From the NCBI GenBank assembly GCA_011322005.1, contig DROE01000001.1:1-6894 (forward strand): 6,894 nt of DNA. Direction: 5' to 3'. The stretch comes from Devosia sp. GTDB lineage: Bacteria > Pseudomonadota > Alphaproteobacteria > Rhizobiales > Devosiaceae. Within the stretch, counting starts at the first letter, position 1. The number at the start of each line of letters is the position of its first letter. Both the position numbers and the translations under genes were made by a program. Under the pieces are notes generated by a model, which was not told the origin of the DNA, did not search any database, and saw only the letters and a list, made by a program, of their open reading frames with translations. Below are positions 1 to 6,228 of this stretch, one piece after another.

Positions 1-1
1 A

Positions 2-1498
2 TATCGGGTCTACGCCTCCAACCGGGTTGTTTTTCAGCTTACATTCGGGCTGATGTACCTGGGCCTGGCTCTGGTATTGCTGCTTGCCGCTCTGTGGATC
101 GGCATGGCGCTGGCCGGCCGGTTTGTTGACCCCATACGCAACCTGATGATTGCTTCGAGCCGGGTTTCGCGGGGGCACCTGGATGTCCAGGTTCCTGTGG
201 TTGACCGTAGCGGGGACCTTTATGATCTCTCCGAACGCTTTAATCGCATGATCGTACAACTCAGAGAACAACGCCAGGCGCTGCTGGACGCCAACGAAAC
301 AAATGAAAAGCGCCGCCTGTTCACCGAAGCGGTGGTCGAGGGGGTGTCCGCAGGCGTGGTGGGTTTGGATCCGGATGGCGTGATCACTCTGGTCAACTTG
401 CGCTCCTGCGAAATGTTCGGGCGCGATGAAATTGCACTTATGGGAGAAGAGATCGCCACCGTGGTGCCCCAGTTGGCGCCGATAATCAAGAGAGCGCGCT
501 CATCAAGGCGCGGGCAAATCCGTGATCAGATTCAACTTGGTCCCGAAGCAGACCTGCGCACCTACCAAGTGCAACTGACCCGCGAAGGCACAATGACGGA
601 ATCCAAGGGGTTTGTGGTGACGCTGGACGATATTTCCAACCTGGTCAGTGCCCAGCGTACAAGCGCCTGGGCGGATGTCGCCCAGCGGATCGCCCATGAA
701 ATCAAAAACCCCTTAACGCCAATCCAGCTCTCGGCGGAAAGATTACGCAAGCGCTATGCCAAGAAACTGGAGGGCGACTTTGAGGTGTTCGACAAATGCA
801 CCAACACCATCATCCGTCAGGTAAGCGACATTGGCCGCATGGTGGATGAGTTCTCGTCCTTTGCGCGCATGCCCAGTGCGGTGTTGGAGAAAGGCGATCT
901 GGCCGATATTATCCGTCAGGCTGTGTTTCTTGAAAGCGTGCGACTGCCCCAGGTTGAAATCACCGCGGATGTACCAGAGGGCGAGATGCTGGCATATTTT
1001 GACAAGCGCCTCATCTCCCAATTGCTGACCAACCTCATCAAGAACGCAGTGGAAGCGCTTGAAACGGATGGTCTGGAGCATATCCGTAATCCTCATGTGA
1101 TAGTCTCAACCGAGGTACTGGACACCCGTATAAGGGTAAGCGTGTGCGACAATGGCAAGGGCTGGCCTCAGGAAAACCGCCAGAGCCTGCTCGAGCCCTA
1201 CATGACAACACGAGAAAAGGGCACGGGACTGGGGCTCGCAATCGTTGCAAAAATCGTTGAACAGCATGGGGGCACCGTGGAACTGCTGGATGCAGAACCG
1301 GACGCCGAGGGGCGGGTTGGAGCCTGCTTCCGCTTCTCCCTTCTCCGTCAGGCCGGGGAACTTGACCCTTCCAGCCTGGATGATTTGGATCAGGTCCCGG
1401 CGCGCACTGAAACCAGCAGGAAAAACAAATCGGGGACTCTGGACGCAGAATCATCCACACCCGAAGCAACACACGCAGAAACGTTGGTAAAAGACTGA
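2..1498 (+). CDS. ntrY: NtrY nitrogen-regulation/redox sensor histidine kinase, 5'-truncated by window edge
   Basis: Membrane sensor kinase that autophosphorylates on histidine and passes the phosphate to NtrX; the family is linked to nitrogen and redox/oxygen control and to envelope functions in alphaproteobacteria. The frame is open to the window edge, so 498 residues are visible; NtrY is usually above 700, so the N-terminal membrane and sensor part lies upstream. An ATG at 53 falls inside the last transmembrane helix (about 38-112) and is not the true start. Next come a HAMP domain (about 128-262), a PAS domain (about 323-637), the phosphoacceptor H-box AHEIKNPLTPIQL (His codon 695-697), the N-box LTNLIKNAVEAL (Asn codon 1043-1045), the G1 box DNGKGW (1148-1165) and the G2 box GTGLGL (1220-1237). 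All catalytic boxes look intact. A polar, probably disordered tail of about 50 residues follows the ATPase domain. The stop TGA shares its A with the ntrX start. Family assignment is strong from the motifs plus the ntrX-trkA-hfq context. Confidence 0.95.
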   Translation, partial: YRVYASNRVVFQLTFGLMYLGLALVLLLAALWIGMALAGRFVDPIRNLMIASSRVSRGHLDVQVPVVDRSGDLYDLSERFNRMIVQLREQRQALLDANETNEKRRLFTEAVVEGVSAGVVGLDPDGVITLVNLRSCEMFGRDEIALMGEEIATVVPQLAPIIKRARSSRRGQIRDQIQLGPEADLRTYQVQLTREGTMTESKGFVVTLDDISNLVSAQRTSAWADVAQRIAHEIKNPLTPIQLSAERLRKRYAKKLEGDFEVFDKCTNTIIRQVSDIGRMVDEFSSFARMPSAVLEKGDLADIIRQAVFLESVRLPQVEITADVPEGEMLAYFDKRLISQLLTNLIKNAVEALETDGLEHIRNPHVIVSTEVLDTRIRVSVCDNGKGWPQENRQSLLEPYMTTREKGTGLGLAIVAKIVEQHGGTVELLDAEPDAEGRVGACFRFSLLRQAGELDPSSLDDLDQVPARTETSRKNKSGTLDAESSTPEATHAETLVKD

Positions 1499-2880
1499 TG
1501 GCCCGTGATATTCTGATCATTGATGATGAAGCTGACATACGGGATCTCATCGCCGGTATTCTGGAGGACGAGGGGTTCGAGACACGTACCGCCCATGATG
1601 CGGATTCGGCATTGGCCGAGATTGCGGTGCGTCGCCCCAACCTGGTGTTTCTGGACATCTGGATGCAGGGTTCCCGACTTGACGGGCTGCAGCTTCTGGA
1701 TGAGTTCCAGACCCAGCATCAGAGCATGCCGGTGGTAATGATATCCGGTCATGGCAATGTGGAAACAGCCGTCTCCGCCATTCAACGGGGGGCATACGAC
1801 TATATTGAAAAGCCCTTCAAGATGGACCGCCTGCTTCTGATTACCCAACGGGCAATGGAACGCAGTCAGCTACAGAACAAGGTTGCGGAGCTTGAAGTCA
1901 AGTCCTCGGTGAACACCTCAGAACTCGCAGGGGTTTCAGCGGACGTGCAACAGGCCCGAACCACCATTGAAAAGTCGGGACCGACAAATTCCCGTATATT
2001 TATCTCCGGGGGATCGGGAACGGGCAAAGGGCTCTATGCACGCTTGATACACAATTCAAGCCTCAGGGCGAGCGCACCTTTTGTGCAGTTCAACGCATCC
2101 TTTTATGCGCCCCAGGATACGAACACAGCTTTGTTCGGCCGGGAGACCCTGGGCCCGGACGGCGTTGTGCGCACAGAGCCCGGGGCAATTGAGAAGGCCC
2201 ATTCCGGGACGCTTTATCTGGCCGAGGTTTCTGCTTTGCCCGCGGACACCCAGGGGATGCTGCTGCGCACTCTGGTTGAAAACCGTTTTTTGAGAATCGG
2301 CGGCACCAGCGCCGTGCCAGTGGATGTGCGCATCATATCTTCAAGCACCCGGAATATCCCCGAGCAGATTGAACAGGGAAAATTCCGCTCCGACCTCTAT
2401 CATCGACTGGCCGTTGTTCCGATCCGGGTTGCCTGTCTCAAGGAGCGGCGCGAGGATGTGCCGGCATTGATTGAGATGTTTGTGGACCAGGTCTGCCGGA
2501 TGCACGCCTTGCAGCCTGTAACGATCGGCGAAGACGCTCTTGCGGTGCTTCAGGCTCAGGATTGGCCGGGGAATGCACGTCAGTTGCGCAACGCTGTCGA
2601 GCGCATTCTCATACTGACAAAGGATAAACCGGCCAAGGATGGTGTCATAACCGCAGCCATGTTGCCTCCCGATATCGGAGAAGTTCTGCCCACAATGCAA
2701 GCGCAGAATGATTCCGAGCATCTCATGAGTCTGCCTTTGCGGGAAGCCCGTGAAGTGTTTGAGCGGCAGTATCTGCTGGCGCAAATTGAACGATTTGGGG
2801 GAAATGTTTCCAAAACCGCGCAGTTTGTAGGTATGGAACGAAGCGCTTTGCATCGAAAAATCAAGTCGCTCGGGTTGTAA
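1498..2880 (+). CDS. ntrX: NtrX response regulator with degenerate AAA+ domain
   Basis: Cytoplasmic DNA-binding response regulator, partner of NtrY; 460 residues, a normal NtrX length. The receiver (1-120) has D9/D10, phosphoacceptor D53, S83 and K105, all as expected. The AAA+ domain (about 145-375) has a Walker A GGSGTGKG (171-178), an arginine-finger segment FRSDLYHRL (296-304) and a sensor II segment WPGNAR (356-361). Two motifs are altered. The GAFTGA position, aligned by eye without gaps to NtrC, reads LGPDGV (218-223). Walker B reads GTLYLAEV, with A242 where NtrC-type proteins have Asp; E243 is kept. The C-terminus (about 415-460) is a Fis-type helix-turn-helix ending ERSALHRKIKSLGL, typical of NtrX. 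Loss of GAFTGA is known for NtrX and some alphaproteobacterial NtrC proteins and argues against sigma-54 activation. There is no clear ribosome binding site; the TGATG overlap suggests translation coupled to ntrY. Confidence 0.95.
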   Translation: MARDILIIDDEADIRDLIAGILEDEGFETRTAHDADSALAEIAVRRPNLVFLDIWMQGSRLDGLQLLDEFQTQHQSMPVVMISGHGNVETAVSAIQRGAYDYIEKPFKMDRLLLITQRAMERSQLQNKVAELEVKSSVNTSELAGVSADVQQARTTIEKSGPTNSRIFISGGSGTGKGLYARLIHNSSLRASAPFVQFNASFYAPQDTNTALFGRETLGPDGVVRTEPGAIEKAHSGTLYLAEVSALPADTQGMLLRTLVENRFLRIGGTSAVPVDVRIISSSTRNIPEQIEQGKFRSDLYHRLAVVPIRVACLKERREDVPALIEMFVDQVCRMHALQPVTIGEDALAVLQAQDWPGNARQLRNAVERILILTKDKPAKDGVITAAMLPPDIGEVLPTMQAQNDSEHLMSLPLREAREVFERQYLLAQIERFGGNVSKTAQFVGMERSALHRKIKSLGL

Positions 2881-2891
2881 TGAAGTGGTAG

Positions 2892-2923
2892 GGTCAGCAT
2901 CAGGCCAGCGCCAGATGCTGGCT
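2892..2923 (+). other. Inverted repeats with two alternative hairpins in the ntrX-trkA gap
   Basis: In the RNA, GGTCAGCATC (2892-2901) can pair with GATGCTGGCT (2914-2923): ten pairs, two of them G-U, with a 12-base loop. The same 3' arm can instead pair with GGCCAGCG (2903-2910) against 2916-2923, with a five-base loop. The two forms exclude each other. No T-run follows, so this does not look like an intrinsic terminator. It may be an mRNA processing or stability element between the regulator and potassium genes, or chance. No pairing with the trkA ribosome binding site was seen. Confidence 0.35.
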
Positions 2924-2935
2924 GAGCTGAACTTT

Positions 2936-2940
2936 AAGGG
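2936..2940 (+). promoter_or_regulatory. Ribosome binding site of trkA
   Basis: AAGGG lies six bases before the ATG at 2947, good Shine-Dalgarno spacing. It supports that ATG as the start and shows that trkA has its own initiation signal, unlike ntrX. Confidence 0.6.
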
Positions 2941-2946
2941 CGTCAA

Positions 2947-4323
2947 ATGCGGGTTATTATCAGCGGAGCGGGCCAGGTCGGATATGGCATTGCAGAAAAG
3001 CTCTCCGCGGAGGGCATAGAAGTCACGATCATCGACAGCGACGCCGACCTGGTGCAGCGGGTCCGCGATATGCTTGATGCACGGGCGGTGCAAGGGCACG
3101 GCTCGCATCCGGATGTGCTGGCACTGGCCGGCGCGCGGGATGCCGATATGCTGATTGCTGTCACCCAGGTGGATGAGGTCAACATGACCGCATGCCAGGT
3201 CGCTCACTCCATTTTTGAGGTTCCAATACGCATTGCCCGCATTCGTGCCCAGACCTATCTCAACCCCGAGTGGCAAAATCTCTTCGCCCGTGATCACCTG
3301 CCCATTGATGTCATAATTTCTCCGGAAGTCGAGATCGGCGAGCTTATCCTTGAGCGTCTGGCCTATCCCGGCGCCAGCGAGATTGTCAGTTTTGACGACG
3401 ACGAGGTTGTTGTGCTGGTTATCGAGGTGCTTGAAGACTGCGCTGTGGTCAACACTCCGCTCAAACAGCTTACTGACCTTTTCCCCAATCTGCAGGCCAC
3501 GGTCATGGGCGTACGGCGGGAAGGGGTGGCGATGGCGCTGGGATCCGGTGAGCAGATCGTTGCGGGAGACGAAGCTGTTGTCGCTGTGCCCAGAGACCAG
3601 GTGGAGCGGGTGCTGGCCCTCTTCGGCCGGGAAGAGCTTCCACCAAGGAAAATAGTCATCGGAGGTGCGGGCAATGTGGGGCGCTATGTGGCCGGCAAGC
3701 TTGAAAACAGTGAATCCGGGGCGTCGGTCAAGCTCCTGGAAAACAACCGTCGCGTCGCCCAGATTGCCGCGGAAGCCATGAAAAATTCGGTGGTGGTGTT
3801 CGGTGATGCGTTGCATGAGGAACTGCTGCGCGAAGTGGACATTGGCGATGCGGACATGTTTCTGGGGCTGACCAATGATGACGAAACAAACATTTTGTCC
3901 TGCGTGCTGGCCAGCGAGTTGGGGTGCAAGGCAAATTTCGCGCTGGTCAACCAGGCGCAATATCCCCGCTTTGCCCGCCGGCTTGGGGTTGATTCCTTTA
4001 TCAACCCGCGCTCGGTGACGGTCTCGAAGATCCTTCGCCATGTGCGCCGCGGACGCATCAGAGGCGTTTACTCGCTGTTTGACGGGGCAGCCGAGCTTCT
4101 GGAGGCCGAAGCTCTTGAAACCTCCACCCTGGTCGGCAAGCCCCTCAAGGAGGTCGCGTTTGGAAAAGGCGTGCGTATCGGTGCGGTGGTTCGTGACAGG
4201 GAGGTCATCATGCCCACAGGATCCACAAGAATCGAGGCTGGGGATTTTGTCATTGTTTTCGCAGTTGCCGCCCAGGTTCGCCAGGTAGAGCAGATGTTTC
4301 GCGTAAGCATAGATTTCTTTTGA
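2947..4323 (+). CDS. trkA: TrkA, NAD-binding regulatory subunit of Trk potassium uptake
   Basis: Peripheral cytosolic protein that assembles on the membrane channel TrkH and gates potassium uptake in response to bound nucleotide. At 458 residues it matches the usual full length with two tandem RCK units. Unit 1 starts with the Rossmann loop GAGQVG (7-12) and the acidic residue D30 that ends the second strand and contacts the nucleotide ribose; its RCK-C half covers roughly 140-230. Unit 2 starts with GGAGNVG (239-245), with E265 in the equivalent acidic position, and its RCK-C half runs from about 370 to the end. Both nucleotide sites look intact. The start ATG has a good ribosome binding site and gives the normal N-terminus MRVIISGAGQVG. 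It lies 66 bases after ntrX and 25 bases before trkH, so trkA and trkH are very probably co-transcribed, and the ntrX message may read through. Confidence 0.96.
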   Translation: MRVIISGAGQVGYGIAEKLSAEGIEVTIIDSDADLVQRVRDMLDARAVQGHGSHPDVLALAGARDADMLIAVTQVDEVNMTACQVAHSIFEVPIRIARIRAQTYLNPEWQNLFARDHLPIDVIISPEVEIGELILERLAYPGASEIVSFDDDEVVVLVIEVLEDCAVVNTPLKQLTDLFPNLQATVMGVRREGVAMALGSGEQIVAGDEAVVAVPRDQVERVLALFGREELPPRKIVIGGAGNVGRYVAGKLENSESGASVKLLENNRRVAQIAAEAMKNSVVVFGDALHEELLREVDIGDADMFLGLTNDDETNILSCVLASELGCKANFALVNQAQYPRFARRLGVDSFINPRSVTVSKILRHVRRGRIRGVYSLFDGAAELLEAEALETSTLVGKPLKEVAFGKGVRIGAVVRDREVIMPTGSTRIEAGDFVIVFAVAAQVRQVEQMFRVSIDFF

Positions 4324-4335
4324 AACCGGGCATAC

Positions 4336-4344
4336 GGAGTAGGG
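4336..4344 (+). promoter_or_regulatory. Ribosome binding site supporting the trkH TTG start
   Basis: GGAG at 4336-4339 lies nine bases before the TTG at 4349, and AGGG at 4341-4344 lies four bases before it. This is the only good Shine-Dalgarno stretch near the 5' end of the trkH frame, so it decides for the TTG rather than the ATG codons at 4415, 4430 and 4436. Confidence 0.5.
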
Positions 4345-4348
4345 TATT

Positions 4349-5782
4349 TTGGGGGGAATAGGCGTTCTTGTTGCCCTGGTGCTGCTGGTTTTTTCCACCG
4401 CCACGCTCTCGGGCATGGTGGTTGGCGCCATGACCATGGATTGGCTTGCATTTGAGGCATTTGCTCTTTTGTCCGCAAGCTACCTGGTGCTTGCTGCGTT
4501 TGCCTATCTGGTTTCCGCAGAGCAGATGAAACATCTCAATCGCTCCCATGTTTTTGTCGGTGCGATCGTCATGTGGCTTTCCCTGGTATTTGCCGCAATG
4601 CCAGCCTTTATTTTGGTCGAAGGAGCAGGGCCCTTTGTGGCTTTTTTTGAAGCCTCTTCGGCAGCCACTACCCTTGGATCCAGCCTGACGCCGGTTTCAT
4701 CCATGTCCATGGCCATGACAGTCTATCGCGCTGCCACTGCGTGGCTGGGTGGATTGCTGACCCTTATGCTGGCCGTTTACGTGCTGGGACGCTACGCGGT
4801 GGGGGGCACACCCAACAAGGAGTTGCGGGTGGTGCTGCACGGGGCAAGCCGGGCAGATCCGCGCCTGATCCAGACTTTCTGGGAGGTGCTTGTCCCTTAC
4901 GGCGCGGTTACCCTGGTTTGTGCCGCGCTTCTGGTGATGGTCCGGGTGGACCCTGCCCAAGCGGTTCTTGGCGCTCTGAATACACTCTCAACAAACGGTT
5001 TGATCGCCTGGCAAACCAGCGGAACCATATTCAACAACCGGCTTGCCGAGATAATCATGATGACGTTCATGATGGCGGGAGCGAGTTCCATCATCTGGTT
5101 GAGAATGCTCACGCTGCTGGAATGGCGCGCGCTGGAACGGCACGGGGAAACAGGTGTTTTTCTAGTCACCGGGCTTGTCAGTGTGCTTGTGGGAATTGCG
5201 CTTTCACTCGCCACGTTTCCGCTGGGACGTTTTTGGGGAGACGACCTGTTCAACCGTGCTTTTGACATCATCTCCGTACTCACGACAACCGGCATAAGTC
5301 ATGATGTACGCCAGGGAGCGAGTGTCCCGCTGATATTCCTCATCGGACTGGCGTTGGTCGGGGGCTGTGCGTACTCGACGGCGGGGGGAATCAAAATATT
5401 CCGCCTCCGCTCAATGCTGCACCATTCTTCAAACGAAATCAAACGATTGGTCTACCCAAGCCAGATACTCCCCGGTTCGGTGGATGCCGACAAAGCCTCC
5501 TTTGCCGCTGCCAAGGCAACATGGAGCGCCTTTTTCTCAGTGTTGATTTTTGTCATGTTGATGACAAGTTTCTTTGCGGCGCTGGGACACGGCTTTACCG
5601 CGTCACTCAGCCTCGCGGTCGGAGGTTTCGCGACCGTTGGAAACCTGGTGTCGGGGAACCTTTTCACCACCGGTTCACCGGGCGTGCCGGTGCTTACCCT
5701 TGTGGGGGTGTCCGTGGCCGGGGTGGTGGGGCGAATTGAGCTTTTGGTCATTCTGGCCGCGTTCAGCCGTAGCCGCTGGTAA
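4349..5782 (+). CDS. trkH: TrkH-family potassium channel/uptake membrane subunit
   Basis: Inner-membrane potassium-translocating subunit, partner of TrkA. The protein is 477 residues, close to E. coli TrkH, strongly hydrophobic, with the repeated helix-pore-helix layout. Pore loop 1 is AFFEASSAATTLGSS (G110), loop 2 NTLSTNGL (G217), loop 3 ISVLTTTGISHD (G315), followed by GGCAYSTAGGIKIFR (338-352), which carries the conserved basic residue K349. The C-terminus has GRIELLVILAAF, matching the family's GRLE motif. Loop 4 reads ATVGNLVSG (428-436), where E. coli has ATLNNLGPG by hand alignment, so V434 and S435 replace the usual Gly-Pro. The start is taken as TTG: an in-frame TAG at 4340 closes the frame upstream, a ribosome binding site is present, and a later ATG would remove most of the first membrane helix (about 3-27). 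Expected to share a message with trkA. A related KtrB-like role is possible but less likely beside a two-RCK TrkA. Confidence 0.9.
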   Translation: MGGIGVLVALVLLVFSTATLSGMVVGAMTMDWLAFEAFALLSASYLVLAAFAYLVSAEQMKHLNRSHVFVGAIVMWLSLVFAAMPAFILVEGAGPFVAFFEASSAATTLGSSLTPVSSMSMAMTVYRAATAWLGGLLTLMLAVYVLGRYAVGGTPNKELRVVLHGASRADPRLIQTFWEVLVPYGAVTLVCAALLVMVRVDPAQAVLGALNTLSTNGLIAWQTSGTIFNNRLAEIIMMTFMMAGASSIIWLRMLTLLEWRALERHGETGVFLVTGLVSVLVGIALSLATFPLGRFWGDDLFNRAFDIISVLTTTGISHDVRQGASVPLIFLIGLALVGGCAYSTAGGIKIFRLRSMLHHSSNEIKRLVYPSQILPGSVDADKASFAAAKATWSAFFSVLIFVMLMTSFFAALGHGFTASLSLAVGGFATVGNLVSGNLFTTGSPGVPVLTLVGVSVAGVVGRIELLVILAAFSRSRW

Positions 5783-5790
5783 TCGTTCGC

Positions 5791-5817
5791 CTGTTAATGT
5801 ATGCAGTTCGATATAAT
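5791..5817 (+). promoter_or_regulatory. Possible housekeeping promoter for hfq-hflX
   Basis: The 166-base gap between trkH and hfq (5783-5948) is the longest non-coding stretch here and is locally A+T-rich. A perfect -10 hexamer TATAAT occurs at 5812-5817. The best -35 candidate, CTGTTA at 5791-5796, matches TTGACA at only three of six positions and has a short 15-base spacer, so the call is weak. Other part-matches are TATATT at 5837-5842 and TTGGTA at 5842-5847. The rest of the gap holds no gene and no convincing terminator. A start here would give a leader of about 125 bases. Confidence 0.25.
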
Positions 5818-5936
5818 CGTGCAATAATGGACCAGGTATATTTGGTACACATCTAGCAAAAAACGCGGATTAGGCAGTCGCGGCCTTGGATTTTGATGAA
5901 ACTCAAATTCGGTCGCCGGGACGGCTATAGGAAAAA

Positions 5937-5940
5937 GAGG
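5937..5940 (+). promoter_or_regulatory. Ribosome binding site of hfq
   Basis: GAGG lies eight bases before the ATG at 5949. A TTG directly in front of that ATG (5946) is also in frame, but its spacing is only five bases, so the ATG is preferred and the protein starts MPSERSQNLQ. Confidence 0.6.
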
Positions 5941-5948
5941 ACAATTTG

Positions 5949-6215
5949 ATGCCAAGCGAGAGATCGCAAAACTTGCAGGACACGTTTTTGAACCATGTTC
6001 GCAAACAAAAAGTACCACTCACCATTTTTCTGGTCAACGGGGTCAAGCTGCAGGGAGTGGTGACCTGGTTTGACAATTTCTGCCTGCTTTTGCGCCGCGA
6101 CGCCCAGTCGCAACTGGTTTACAAACACGCAATTTCAACCATCATGCCCGGCGCGCCCATTCAGCTGTTTGACGCCGACGATACCGACAGCGAGACTGAG
6201 GGCGAGCACGAATAG
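5949..6215 (+). CDS. hfq: Hfq RNA chaperone
   Basis: Small Sm-like protein that forms a hexameric ring and helps small RNAs pair with target mRNAs. The 88-residue product has the SERSQNLQDTFLNHVRK start, the Sm1 region with LTIFLVNGVKLQGVVTWFDNFCLLLRRD, and the Sm2 hallmark QLVYKHAISTIMP, all intact, so uridine binding at the proximal face and rim contacts should be normal. The C-terminal tail after the Sm fold is strongly acidic (DADDTDSETEGEHE) and looks slightly longer than in relatives I remember. In E. coli and Caulobacter an acidic C-terminal tip is known to sweep RNA off the ring; a similar role is inferred. The gene follows a 166-base gap, so it may have its own promoter, and it is followed almost at once by hflX, the usual partner order in proteobacteria. 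Confidence 0.97.
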   Translation: MPSERSQNLQDTFLNHVRKQKVPLTIFLVNGVKLQGVVTWFDNFCLLLRRDAQSQLVYKHAISTIMPGAPIQLFDADDTDSETEGEHE

Positions 6216-6228
6216 GCATTGACATAAT

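Noticed and set aside
1038..1848. Minus-strand open frames of 150-206 codons over the ntrY-ntrX junction
   Set aside because: They are shadows of strongly coding sense frames, with no ribosome binding site noted and compositions rich in Arg, Ser and Pro as expected of GC-rich antisense frames.
2892..2923. Intrinsic terminator after ntrX
   Set aside because: A stem is possible but no T-run follows; the next bases are GAGCTGAACTTTAAGGG.
2341..4437. A 698-codon open frame on the minus strand, antisense to the end of ntrX, all of trkA and the start of trkH
   Set aside because: It runs in codon register with trkA and ntrX, so its stops would need sense TTA, CTA or TCA codons, which are rare in such a GC-rich genome; it ends exactly opposite a TCA serine codon at 2341. 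The sense proteins are intact known families, and the antisense product resembles nothing I know.
5797..5856. A 19-codon ATG frame (MYAVRYNRAIMDQ...) in the trkH-hfq gap
   Set aside because: No Shine-Dalgarno precedes it, the length is within chance, and it overlaps the probable promoter region.
5892..5907. Small inverted repeat TTTGA/TCAAA upstream of hfq as an operator or terminator
   Set aside because: Only five pairs, A+T-rich and with no supporting context; expected by chance.
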